Assembly: GCF_000684975.1 (NCBI RefSeq)
Contig: NZ_BAXZ01000023.1
Location: 62,001 to 126,000 of the forward strand
Length of the DNA: 64,000 nucleotides
Reading direction: 5' to 3'
DNA from: Paraburkholderia acidipaludis NBRC 101816
GTDB lineage: Bacteria; Pseudomonadota; Gammaproteobacteria; Burkholderiales; Burkholderiaceae
In this document: in pieces, positions 17,148 through 25,522 of the stretch
Layout of the letters: every line of letters starts with the position of its first letter
Numbering within the stretch: the stretch's first letter is position 1
Notes under the pieces: generated by a model
Database searches by the model: none
What the model saw: the letters and a program-made list of their open reading frames with translations, nothing else
What the model was told of the DNA's origin: nothing
Translations under genes and position numbers: made by a program

Positions 17148-18086
17148 ATGAATGCGACGACGAACCCGCAGCCCCGCTACCAGGGCATCTTTCCGGTGGT
17201 GCCCACCACGTTCGCCGAGAACGGCGAGCTGGACCTCGAAAGCCAGAAGCGCGCGGTCGATTTCATGATCGACGCGGGCTCGGACGGCCTGTGCATACTC
17301 GCGAATTTTTCGGAGCAGTTCTCGCTGACCGACGACGAGCGCGACCTCATCACGCGCACCGTGCTCGAACACGTGGCGGGCCGCGTGCCGGTGATCGTGA
17401 CCACCACGCATTACGGCTCGCGGGTCAGCGCGGCCCGCAGCCGGCGCGCGCAGGAGCTGGGCGCCTCGATGGTCATGCTGATGCCGCCGTACCACGGCGC
17501 GACGTTCCGCGTGCCCGAACCGGCCATCTACGAGTTCTACGCGCGCGTTTCCGACGCCATCGACATTCCGGTCATGATCCAGGACGCGCCCGCGGCCGGC
17601 ACGGTGCTCTCCGCGCCGTTCCTCGCGCGCATGGCGAAGGAAATCGAGCACGTTGCGTACTTCAAGATCGAAACGCCGGGTGCGGCGAACAAGCTGCGCG
17701 AGCTGATCCGCCTGGGCGGCGACGCCGTGATCGGCCCGTGGGACGGCGAAGAGGCCATCACGCTGCTGGCGGACCTCAACGCGGGCGCCACCGGCTCGAT
17801 GACGGGCGGCGGCTTTCCCGACGGCATTCGCCCGATCATCGTCGCGCATCGCGAAGGCCGCACCGACGAAGCGTTCGCGCTCTATCAGCGCTGGCTGCCG
17901 CTCATCAATCACGAAAACCGCCAGGCGGGCCTGCTTGCCGCCAAGGCGCTGATGAAGGAAGGCGGCGTGATCGCCTGCGAGACGCCGCGCCATCCGCTGC
18001 CGCCGATGCACCCCGAAACGCGCGCGGAGCTGATCGCCATCGCCCGGCGCCTCGATCCGCTCGTGCTGCGCTGGGCGGGGCGTTGA
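17148..18086 (+). CDS. araD: 2-keto-3-deoxy-L-arabonate dehydratase (DHDPS superfamily)
   Basis: A 312-aa TIM barrel of the dihydrodipicolinate synthase/N-acetylneuraminate lyase superfamily. K173 in YFKIETP is the Schiff-base lysine, and MPPYHG supplies the conserved tyrosine. In the oxidative L-arabinose pathway this branch dehydrates 2-keto-3-deoxy-L-arabonate to alpha-ketoglutarate semialdehyde; it does not cleave it as an aldolase. The assignment rests on its place directly after arabonate dehydratase. A strong AGGAAGGAGA precedes the ATG. An aldolase role acting on the same intermediate is the main alternative. Confidence 0.8.
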   Translation: MNATTNPQPRYQGIFPVVPTTFAENGELDLESQKRAVDFMIDAGSDGLCILANFSEQFSLTDDERDLITRTVLEHVAGRVPVIVTTTHYGSRVSAARSRRAQELGASMVMLMPPYHGATFRVPEPAIYEFYARVSDAIDIPVMIQDAPAAGTVLSAPFLARMAKEIEHVAYFKIETPGAANKLRELIRLGGDAVIGPWDGEEAITLLADLNAGATGSMTGGGFPDGIRPIIVAHREGRTDEAFALYQRWLPLINHENRQAGLLAAKALMKEGGVIACETPRHPLPPMHPETRAELIAIARRLDPLVLRWAGR

Positions 18087-18143
18087 GGCCCGGGGCAACC
18101 TTGTCATGAATTCGCATCCCTTGATACGCAAGCGGAGAACGCC

Positions 18144-19073
18144 ATGAGCTCACCCTTTACGCTGGCCGTGGTCGGCGTCGGCAAGATCGCACGTGACCAG
18201 CATCTGCCCGCCATCGCGGCGAATCCCGGCTTTGCGCTCGTTGCCTGCGCGAGCCGTCACGCCGAAGTGGACGGCGTGCGCAACTACACCGATATCGGCG
18301 GGCTGCTCGCCGCCGAATCCGATCTCGTGGCCGTCTCGCTCTGCGCGCCGCCGCAGGTGCGCTACGAGCAGGCGCGCGCCGCGCTCTTGGCCGGCAAGCA
18401 CGTGATGCTCGAAAAACCGCCGGGCGCGAGCGTGAGCGAAGTGGAGGCGCTGCGCGCGCTCGCCCGCGCCCACGGTCGCACGCTCTTCGCGACCTGGCAT
18501 TCGCGCCATGCGAGCGCGGTCGAGCCCGCGCGCGCGTGGCTCGCCGACCGCACGATCCGCTCGGTGCACGTGCGCTGGAAGGAAGATGTGCGCCGCTGGC
18601 ACCCGGGTCAGGCATGGATCTGGGAACCGGGCGGCCTCGGCGTGTTCGATCCGGGCATCAACGCGCTTTCCATCATCACGCGCATGCTGCCGCGCGACCT
18701 GCTGCTGCGCGCCGCCACGCTGCACGTGCCCTCCGATTGCGCGACCCCCATTGCCGCGGAACTCGATTGCCTCGACACCGACGGCGTGCCCGTGCGCGCC
18801 GAGTTCGACTGGCGCCACGGCCCTGTCGAGCAATGGGAGATCGACGTGGAGACCACGGACGGGCTCCTCGCGATCAGCGAGGGCGGCAAGCGCATGACGA
18901 TCGCGGGCGAGGCCGTCGCGCTTCCTCCCGAACGCGAATACCCGGCGCTCTACGAGCGCTTCCACTGGCTGATCGCGCACGGCGCCGAGGACGTGGACGT
19001 GCGCCCGCTGCAGCTCGTCGCCGACGCGTTCCTGCTCGGCCGCCAGGTCGAGGTCGAAGCGTTCGGCCATTGA
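18144..19073 (+). CDS. araA: Gfo/Idh/MocA-family L-arabinose (D-galactose) 1-dehydrogenase
   Basis: A 309-aa oxidoreductase with an N-terminal Rossmann domain (VVGVGKIARDQHLPAI) and a C-terminal dimerization and substrate domain. MLEKPPG carries the conserved lysine of the family, and WIWEPGGLGVFDPGINAL is the substrate-side signature of aldose 1-dehydrogenases. It has the same length and pattern as Azospirillum L-arabinose 1-dehydrogenase. It oxidizes the pyranose C1 to a lactone with NAD(P)+, the first step of the pathway. It lies between KDA dehydratase and AraF. The symbol follows the oxidative pathway; D-galactose activity is likely as well. Confidence 0.8.
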   Translation: MSSPFTLAVVGVGKIARDQHLPAIAANPGFALVACASRHAEVDGVRNYTDIGGLLAAESDLVAVSLCAPPQVRYEQARAALLAGKHVMLEKPPGASVSEVEALRALARAHGRTLFATWHSRHASAVEPARAWLADRTIRSVHVRWKEDVRRWHPGQAWIWEPGGLGVFDPGINALSIITRMLPRDLLLRAATLHVPSDCATPIAAELDCLDTDGVPVRAEFDWRHGPVEQWEIDVETTDGLLAISEGGKRMTIAGEAVALPPEREYPALYERFHWLIAHGAEDVDVRPLQLVADAFLLGRQVEVEAFGH

Positions 19074-19154
19074 TTGCCCAGACGGCCGCGCACAGCCCTG
19101 CACAACCCACGTAACCGCGCAGTACCACAACCGCAAAACCAGAGGAGACACAGC

Positions 19155-20159
19155 ATGACCAGCAAGATCCGCCGGCTGACCCTTCGCGCCGTTCTCGCCG
19201 CGATGTGCATTGCACCGCTCGGCATGAACGTCGCGGCCCACGCCGACGCCCCCGTCAAGATCGGCTTCCTCGTGAAGATGCCGGAACAGGCATGGTTCAT
19301 CAACGAGCAGAAGGCCGCCACGGCGCTCGGCCAGAAAGAGGGCTTCTCGGTGGTGAACATCGGCACGCCGGACGGCGAAAAAGTGCTGGCCGCGATCGAC
19401 AATCTCGGCGCGCAAGGCGCGCAGGGCTTCGTGATCTGCGCGCCCGACGTGCGTCTCGGACCGGCGATCCAGGCTCGCGCCAAGCGCTACAACATGAAGT
19501 TCGTGACGGTGGACGACCAGCTCGTCGACTCGTCGGGCAAGCCGCTCGCGGGCGTGCCGCACCTCGGCATGTCGGCGTTCAAGATCGGTAACCAGGTGGG
19601 CCAGGCGATCAGCGACGAAATGAAGAAGCGCGGCTGGAAGCCCGAGGAAGTGGGCGCGCTGCGCATTACCGACTATGAGCTGCCCACGGCGAAACTGCGC
19701 ACCGACGGCGCAACGCAGACGCTGCTCGCCAACGGCTTCAAGAAGGACAACATCTTCGACGCGCCGCAAAAGACCACCGACGACGAAGGCGGCTTCAACG
19801 CGGCCTCGCCGGTGCTCGCGCAGCATCCGAACATCAAGAAATGGGTGGTCTTCGCGCTCAACGAAGAGACCGTGCTGGGCGCCGTGCGCGCGACCGAGCA
19901 GCTGCATATTCCGTCTGCCGACGTGATCGGCGTGGGCATCAACGGCGCGGGCGAAGCGTTCGCCGAGTTCCAGAAGAAGGAACCGACGGGCTTCTACGGC
20001 ACGATTGCCGTGAGCTCGACGAACCACGGCAAGGACAGCACGCAGAACCTCGTGGACTGGATCAAGACCGGCAAGGAGCCGCCGGCCGACACGCAGACCA
20101 CCGGCAAGCTGATGACGCGCGAGAACTGGCAGGCCGTGCGCGCGGAACTGGGTATCTGA
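19155..20159 (+). CDS. araF: L-arabinose ABC transporter substrate-binding protein
   Basis: A 334-aa periplasmic binding protein with a signal peptide ending at AAHADA. The mature protein starts VKIGFLVKMPEQAWF. This, together with ICAPDVRLGPAIQARAKRY, GNQVGQAISDEM and VGINGAGEAFAEFQK, follows E. coli AraF closely. It captures L-arabinose for AraGH. AGAGGAGA precedes the start. It lies 81 nt after the dehydrogenase gene and 31 nt before araG. Confidence 0.9.
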   Translation: MTSKIRRLTLRAVLAAMCIAPLGMNVAAHADAPVKIGFLVKMPEQAWFINEQKAATALGQKEGFSVVNIGTPDGEKVLAAIDNLGAQGAQGFVICAPDVRLGPAIQARAKRYNMKFVTVDDQLVDSSGKPLAGVPHLGMSAFKIGNQVGQAISDEMKKRGWKPEEVGALRITDYELPTAKLRTDGATQTLLANGFKKDNIFDAPQKTTDDEGGFNAASPVLAQHPNIKKWVVFALNEETVLGAVRATEQLHIPSADVIGVGINGAGEAFAEFQKKEPTGFYGTIAVSSTNHGKDSTQNLVDWIKTGKEPPADTQTTGKLMTRENWQAVRAELGI

Positions 20160-20190
20160 GCGCCGCCGGACGTTTCGCGAAAGGGATGCA

Positions 20191-21729
20191 ATGACTGAAG
20201 CCATGGTAGAAACGCCGGCCGCCGGGCCGGCGCGGGCGGCGCCGCGCGCGTATCTGGAACTCGACGGCATTACGGTGAGCTTTCCGGGCGTGCGCGCGCT
20301 GGACCGCGTTTCGCTCGAGGTGCGAGCGGGCGAGGTGCACGGCCTGATGGGCGAGAACGGCGCGGGCAAATCCACGCTGCTCAAGGTGCTCTCGGGCGTG
20401 AACCAGCCGCAGGAAGGCACGCTGAAACTGAACGGCGTGGAGCAGCGCTTCACGACCACGCGTGCCGCGCTCGACGCGGGCATCGCCATCATCTATCAGG
20501 AACTGCATCTCGTGCCCGAGCTGACGGTGGCGGAAAACCTGATGCTCGGGCAGTTGCCCAACCGTTTAGGGGTGCTCGACGAAAAAGCGCTGGTCGAGCG
20601 CGCGATGAACGAACTCCAGCGGCTTGGCGAGCGCATCGACCCGCGCACGCCGGTGAAGGCGCTCTCGATCGGGCAGCGCCAGATGATCGAGATCGGCAAG
20701 GCGCTCATGCGCGACGCGCGCGTGATCGCCTTCGACGAGCCCACGAGTTCGCTTTCGGCGCGCGAGACGGAGAACCTCTTTCGCATCATCAACGCATTGC
20801 GCGCCGACGGTCGCGCGATCGTCTACGTCACGCACCGCATGGACGAAGTCGATACGCTCTGCGACCGCGTGACGGTGTTCCGCGACGGCCGCCGCATCGA
20901 AACCTTCGAGTCGGTGGCCGACCTCGACCGCAACCGCCTGATCGCCGCGATGGTCGGCCGCTCGATCAGCGACGTATATGGCTATCGTTCGCGCGAGGCG
21001 GGCGAGGTGCTGATCGAGGCGAAGGGGCTGCTCGGGCCGGGACTGGCCGAGCCCATTTCGTTCAGCGCGCGGCGCGGCGAGATCGTGGGCTTCTTCGGTC
21101 TCGTGGGTGCGGGGCGCTCCGAGTTGATGAAACTGCTGTACGGCGCGACGCGCGCCACGGCGGGCCACGTCGAGCTGAACGGCAAGCGCGTGAATTTCGC
21201 CAGCCCGCGCGACGCCGTGTGCGCCGGCCTCGCGCTGTGCCCCGAAGACCGCAAGCAGGAAGGCATCGTGGCGATCGCCTCCGTGGCCGACAACCTCAAC
21301 ATCAGCGCGCGCCGCCATTTCAGCCCCGCGCGCTTCCTGCTGGATGCGCGCCGCGAACGCGAGCTCACCGACGACTACATCGCGAAGCTGGCAATCAAGA
21401 CGCGCAACGGCGACACGCCCATCGGCACGCTCTCGGGCGGCAACCAGCAGAAGGTGATTCTTTCGCGCTGGCTGGCCGAGCGCATCGAGGTGTTCCTGAT
21501 GGACGAGCCCACGCGCGGCATCGACGTGGGCGCGCGCGCCGAGATCTACAACCTGCTCTACGAGCTGGCCGAAGCGGGGCGCACGGTCATCATGGTGTCG
21601 AGCGATCTGGCCGAAGTGATCGGCGTATCCGATCGCATCGTGGTGATGCGCGAAGGGCGCATCGCAGGGTGCGTTCAAAAGGCCGATGCGCGCCCCGACG
21701 AACTGATCAAGCTGGCGCTGCCGCATTAG
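20191..21729 (+). CDS. araG: L-arabinose ABC transporter ATP-binding protein
   Basis: A 512-aa CUT2 ATPase with two ABC domains. The N-terminal Walker A GENGAGKST is at residues 54-62, with the Q-loop at YQELHLVPEL and Walker B at VIAFDEPTSSL. The C-terminal domain has the degenerate loop typical of AraG/RbsA (GLVGAGRSELMKLLYG), the signature LSGGNQQKVILSRW and Walker B FLMDEPTRGIDVG. It energises L-arabinose import through AraH. It is separated from araH by 74 nt containing a perfect 9-bp hairpin (21745-21769). Confidence 0.92.
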   Translation: MTEAMVETPAAGPARAAPRAYLELDGITVSFPGVRALDRVSLEVRAGEVHGLMGENGAGKSTLLKVLSGVNQPQEGTLKLNGVEQRFTTTRAALDAGIAIIYQELHLVPELTVAENLMLGQLPNRLGVLDEKALVERAMNELQRLGERIDPRTPVKALSIGQRQMIEIGKALMRDARVIAFDEPTSSLSARETENLFRIINALRADGRAIVYVTHRMDEVDTLCDRVTVFRDGRRIETFESVADLDRNRLIAAMVGRSISDVYGYRSREAGEVLIEAKGLLGPGLAEPISFSARRGEIVGFFGLVGAGRSELMKLLYGATRATAGHVELNGKRVNFASPRDAVCAGLALCPEDRKQEGIVAIASVADNLNISARRHFSPARFLLDARRERELTDDYIAKLAIKTRNGDTPIGTLSGGNQQKVILSRWLAERIEVFLMDEPTRGIDVGARAEIYNLLYELAEAGRTVIMVSSDLAEVIGVSDRIVVMREGRIAGCVQKADARPDELIKLALPH

Positions 21730-21744
21730 CGCGCCCGTGCCAGC

Positions 21745-21769
21745 GCGGCCCGCAACTGAAGCGGGCCGC
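21745..21769 (+). promoter_or_regulatory. Intercistronic GC hairpin between araG and araH
   Basis: The arms GCGGCCCGC (21745-21753) and GCGGGCCGC (21761-21769) pair perfectly over 9 bp with a 7-nt loop. No T-run follows, so it is more likely an mRNA processing or stability element than a terminator. Confidence 0.55.
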
Positions 21770-21803
21770 TGAACCGAAACGTAGCTGAACCGTAGAACCT
21801 CAG

Positions 21804-22814
21804 ATGAGTCAAGCCATGCAACCTCCGGGCACCTCCTCCGTTACCGAAGCCGCCGCGCCGGCGGCCGCCCAGCGCGTGCGCGCGTGGGACATGATCAACA
21901 AGTCGGGCATCGTCGTGGTGTTCGTCGTGCTCTTCGCGGTGCTTTCCGCGACCGTGCCCGACTTCCTCACCACGCGCAACATTCAGGGCCTGCTGCTCTC
22001 GGTCACGCTGATCGGCTCCATTGCGGTCACGATGATGTTCGTGCTCGCGCTGGGCGAGGTGGACCTCTCCGTGGCGTCCATCGTGGCGTTTTCGGGGGTC
22101 GTCGCCTCGACAGTGATCACGCAGTCGCACAGCGTCATGCTCGGCATCGCGGCCGGCATCCTGGCCGGCGGCGCCGTGGGCCTCGTGAACGGTGTGCTGA
22201 TCGCGCGCTTCAAGATCAATTCGCTGATCGCGACGCTCGCCATGATGGAAGCGGTGCGCGGCCTCGCGTTCCTCACCTCGAACGGCGACGCCGTGATGAT
22301 TTCCGAGGAGCGCTTCTTCGACCTGGGCGGCGGCTCGTTCCTCGGTATTTCGTACCCCATATGGAGCAACATCGTCGGCTTCGTCGTGTTCGGCTTTCTG
22401 CTGAAGAAGACGGTGTTCGGCAAGAACGTGCTGGCCGTGGGCGGCAACAGCGAGGCCGCGCGGCTCGCGGGCCTGCCCGTCACGCGCATCAAGATCACCG
22501 TGTTCGTGCTGCAGGGGCTCATTACCGGCTTCGCGGGCGTGATGCTCGCCTCGCGCATGAGCCTCGGCGACCCGAAGACCTCGGTGGGGCTGGAGCTGGG
22601 CGTGATCTCCGCGTGCGTGCTGGGCGGCGTGTCGCTCACGGGCGGCGTGGCGACCATCTCCGGCGTGCTGGTGGGCGTGCTCATCATGGGCGCCGTGCAG
22701 GACGCCATGAGTCTCATGAACGTGCCGACGTTCTACCAGTACCTGATTCGCGGCGGCATTCTGCTGCTGGCCGTGCTGTTCGACCAGTTCCGCCGCAGCC
22801 GTCGCGCGGTTTGA
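21804..22814 (+). CDS. araH: L-arabinose ABC transporter permease
   Basis: A 336-aa CUT2 permease with about ten hydrophobic segments. Segments such as IAVTMMFVLALGEVDLSVAS, NGVLIARFKINSLIATLAMM and GGVSLTGGVATISGVLVG are family signatures of AraH/RbsC proteins. It forms the membrane channel for AraFG. It is the last gene of the ara operon and converges with the GntR gene; 65 bp separate the two stops with no clear terminator. Confidence 0.9.
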   Translation: MSQAMQPPGTSSVTEAAAPAAAQRVRAWDMINKSGIVVVFVVLFAVLSATVPDFLTTRNIQGLLLSVTLIGSIAVTMMFVLALGEVDLSVASIVAFSGVVASTVITQSHSVMLGIAAGILAGGAVGLVNGVLIARFKINSLIATLAMMEAVRGLAFLTSNGDAVMISEERFFDLGGGSFLGISYPIWSNIVGFVVFGFLLKKTVFGKNVLAVGGNSEAARLAGLPVTRIKITVFVLQGLITGFAGVMLASRMSLGDPKTSVGLELGVISACVLGGVSLTGGVATISGVLVGVLIMGAVQDAMSLMNVPTFYQYLIRGGILLLAVLFDQFRRSRRAV

Positions 22815-22879
22815 GCATGAGCGTGAGCGTGGGTGTCGGCGGCGCGGAGGACGGCTTGCGGCAGGAGCGCGGGTGCTGT

Positions 22880-23623
22880 TCAGGTGCCGCGCGGCTGCGC
22901 ATGATCGAGCGCCGCGCCGCCGAGGATCGAGTTGGCGTCGGCGCGCGCGTTGTCGAGCTGCACGACGCTCGCCTGGCGCGCGGAAAGCGCGTCGCGGTTC
23001 TCGATGGCCGTGAGGATGGCCTTGTGGCGCGGCAGCGAGAGCGCGTGCGTGTTCGGATGGCGGCTCGTGAGCTTGATCGACTCCGTGAGCGCGAGCGTGA
23101 GCATGTTGCCGATATACGCGAGCATGTCGTTGTGGGTGGCGGCCATGATCGCGCGGTGGAACTCCAGGTCGGGCTCGAGCAGTTCGGAGGCCGTCTGCGC
23201 CGCTTCCATGCGCGTGTAGGCCACGCTGATGCGCTCGACGTCCGTATCGCTCGCGGAGATCGCGGCGAGCGCCGCGGCGGCGGGCTCGATGATCTGGCGC
23301 ACCGTCATGAGCGCCTGGAAGAACTCGCCTTCGGGAATGCTGTTGACGGTCCAGAACAGCACGTCGGGGTCGAGCATGTGCCAGTCTTCGCGCGGCCGCA
23401 CCACGCTGCCCACGCGCGGCTTCGAAATGACGAGGCCCTTCGCGACCAGCACGCGCGTGGCCTCGCGCAGCACGGGACGGCTCACGCCGTAGGTTTCGCA
23501 TAGCATGGGCTCGGGCGGCAGCCGCTGGCCGGGCGCGAAGCGTCCGCCGACGATTTGCATGCCCAGCTCCTGCACGATGCGGCCGTGCATGCTCTTGCGA
23601 TTCTGCAGGTTGCGGTAATCCAT
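22880..23623 (-). CDS. GntR/FadR-family transcriptional regulator
   Basis: A 247-aa regulator with an N-terminal winged HTH (about residues 10-75; PGQRLPPEPMLCETYGVSR, then LREATRVLVAKGLV) and a C-terminal all-helical FCD ligand domain (about 95-225; LEFHRAIMAATHNDMLAYI is a metal-site helix). It lies 49 nt downstream of the Frc-like ATPase gene in the same direction, so it is probably the last gene of that transport operon and its repressor. The effector is likely a sugar or sugar acid (inference). The candidate operator is at 26854-26862. Confidence 0.85.
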   Translation of the reverse strand: MDYRNLQNRKSMHGRIVQELGMQIVGGRFAPGQRLPPEPMLCETYGVSRPVLREATRVLVAKGLVISKPRVGSVVRPREDWHMLDPDVLFWTVNSIPEGEFFQALMTVRQIIEPAAAALAAISASDTDVERISVAYTRMEAAQTASELLEPDLEFHRAIMAATHNDMLAYIGNMLTLALTESIKLTSRHPNTHALSLPRHKAILTAIENRDALSARQASVVQLDNARADANSILGGAALDHAQPRGT

Positions 23624-23672
23624 GATTCCCCGGCTGGCTGGCGGACCCTGGCGGGCCCGCCCTCGCTTGTAC

Positions 23673-24509
23673 TCAATGCGCGGTCGTGGCGCGCATCGCG
23701 CGGTATTCCCGCCGCACGATGTCCATCAGCTCCGGTACCGAGGTTTGCGCACTGTGCTGTTCGAACGTCACGCGGCCACGTTGCATCAACATGATGCGAT
23801 CGGCGATGTCGAGCGTCTGCGCATAGTTGTGCATGATCATGATAATCGATAGCCCGCCTTTTTCCTTCAGGCGCAGCACGAGGTCGATGATCAGCCCGGC
23901 TTCGCGCGCGCCCATGGCCGCAAGCGGTTCGTCCAGCAGCAGGATCTTCGCGTTCGAATTCACGGCGCGCGCCACGGCAATCGCCTGGCGCTGGCCGCCG
24001 GAAAGCCGCTCCACCGGCAGATCCACCGAAGGCACGTGCACGCCGATATCGTCGAGACACTGCGCGGCGCGCTCGCGCATCTGGCCGTGATCGAGCAGCC
24101 GGAACGGGCCGCGCCGCACGATCTCGCGATTCAGGAACATGTTGTGGTAGATGCTGAGCGAGTTCGCCAGCGCGAGATCCTGATAAACGCATTCGATGCC
24201 GAGCGAGCGCGCGTGGTCGACGGACCGCAGCAGCGTTTCCTGGCCGCTCACGTGGAGCGTGCCTTCGGTCTGCTGATGAAAGCCCGTGAGAATCTTGACG
24301 AGGGTGGACTTGCCCGCGCCGTTGTCGCCGAGAATGCCGAGGATCTCGCCCTCGCCGAGCGTGAACGAAACGCCGTCGAGCGCCGTCACAGCGCCGAAGC
24401 GCTTGACGATCTTCTCGCCGCGCATGGCAAGCGGCCCGGCGGCGGCGGTGGAGACTGTGGACGCGGCTTCGGCGGACGAGGCCCCTGCGGGCGGTTGCGG
24501 CTCGCTCAT
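23673..24509 (-). CDS. CUT2 sugar ABC transporter ATP-binding protein, single-domain (FrcA-like)
   Basis: A 278-aa ATPase with one ABC domain, unlike the double-domain AraG and YtfR. The N-terminal about 28 residues are a low-complexity Ala/Ser tail. Walker A GDNGAGKST is at 61-69, followed by the Q-loop YQDLALANSLS, signature LSGGQRQAIAVARA, and Walker B ILLLDEPLAAMG (usual form DEPTAALG). The closest family is FrcA, of fructose/mannose/ribose import. The start overlaps the permease stop by ATGA. The substrate is not certain. Confidence 0.85.
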   Translation of the reverse strand: MSEPQPPAGASSAEAASTVSTAAAGPLAMRGEKIVKRFGAVTALDGVSFTLGEGEILGILGDNGAGKSTLVKILTGFHQQTEGTLHVSGQETLLRSVDHARSLGIECVYQDLALANSLSIYHNMFLNREIVRRGPFRLLDHGQMRERAAQCLDDIGVHVPSVDLPVERLSGGQRQAIAVARAVNSNAKILLLDEPLAAMGAREAGLIIDLVLRLKEKGGLSIIMIMHNYAQTLDIADRIMLMQRGRVTFEQHSAQTSVPELMDIVRREYRAMRATTAH

Positions 24510-25522
24510 CGGCGTCCCCCTTTGCGCCGGATACGACCGACGTGGATATTGAAGACCATCGCGGCGAGAATCGCGGCGCCGAGGATGATGTTGAACGTGA
24601 AGGCGTTGATGCCGATAAGCGTGAAGCCGTCGTTGAGAATGCCGAGCACGGCCGCGCCGATCAGGCCGCCCACGATCGTGCCCGAGCCGCCCGTGAGAGG
24701 CGTGCCGCCGATCACGGCCGCGGCGACGGCGAGGAACATGATCTGGTTGCCGCCCGCCTGCGGGTCGATCGAGGTGATGCGAAAGCCTTCGAGTATGCCC
24801 GTGAGGCCCGCGAGCACGGCCGCGAGGATGAAGTTGCCCAGCCGCAGCCGGTTCACCTGGATGCCGGCCTCGCTCGCGCCGAGCGGATTCGCGCCGGCCG
24901 CCTGCGTATGCAGCCCCCAGCGCGTGTGCCGCAGGAGAATGTGCATGACGAAGGCCAGCACGACGGTCCAGAGGATTTCGCTGTAGCCCCAGGCGCCCAT
25001 GAAGTTCGCGAAAGCGGGCGAGCCGGGCGTCTCGACGGGCGTGCCGCGCGAGACGGTGAGCGTGATGCCGTTGATCAGAAAGAGCGTGCCGAGCGTCGTC
25101 ACGAACGAGGGCAGCCGCAGCCATACCGTGATCGCGCCGTTCACGAAGCCGATCACTCCGGCTGCGACAAGCCCCACGAGCACGGCGAGCCACATGGGCG
25201 CGCCCGCCTCGTTGGCGAACACCATCATGAACGGCGCGAACGCGAACACCATGCCTGCCGAAAGATCGATGTCGCCGCCGATCATCAGCATGATTTCGCC
25301 GAACGCGATGATCGCAACCGGCGCGATGAACTGCGAGAGGTTGACGAGACTCGCATTCGTCAGCAGAAAATCGTGGTTGGCGAACTCGAACCAGGCGGCG
25401 AGCAGCGCCGCCACGAGCAGGATGCGCAGTTCCGCCGACCACGCCGAAACAAGCGTCCCGGGCGACCGCGGGGGCCGCGCCGGGACATCCGCCTTGCGGG
25501 ATTCGTCTACCGTACCCATCAT
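24506..25522 (-). CDS. CUT2 sugar ABC transporter permease (FrcC-like)
   Basis: A 338-aa permease with about ten membrane segments, including FGEIMLMIGGDIDLSAGMVF, FVTTLGTLFLINGITL and GGTPLTGGSGTIVGGLIGA, the standard CUT2 signatures. Both ends overlap neighbours by ATGA, so the three transporter genes are translated as a coupled unit. It forms the channel for the single-domain ATPase. Confidence 0.88.
   Translation of the reverse strand: MMGTVDESRKADVPARPPRSPGTLVSAWSAELRILLVAALLAAWFEFANHDFLLTNASLVNLSQFIAPVAIIAFGEIMLMIGGDIDLSAGMVFAFAPFMMVFANEAGAPMWLAVLVGLVAAGVIGFVNGAITVWLRLPSFVTTLGTLFLINGITLTVSRGTPVETPGSPAFANFMGAWGYSEILWTVVLAFVMHILLRHTRWGLHTQAAGANPLGASEAGIQVNRLRLGNFILAAVLAGLTGILEGFRITSIDPQAGGNQIMFLAVAAAVIGGTPLTGGSGTIVGGLIGAAVLGILNDGFTLIGINAFTFNIILGAAILAAMVFNIHVGRIRRKGGRR

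Noticed and set aside
15281..17149. A 622-codon antisense frame over arabonate dehydratase
   Set aside because: Shadow of a gene with complete iron-sulfur cysteines; a similar shadow appears over the paralogue at 31950.
18150..20492. A 780-codon open frame antisense to the dehydrogenase and araF genes
   Set aside because: Arg/Ala/His-rich composition with no family motif; it mirrors the third-position GC of real genes with strong homology signatures on the + strand.
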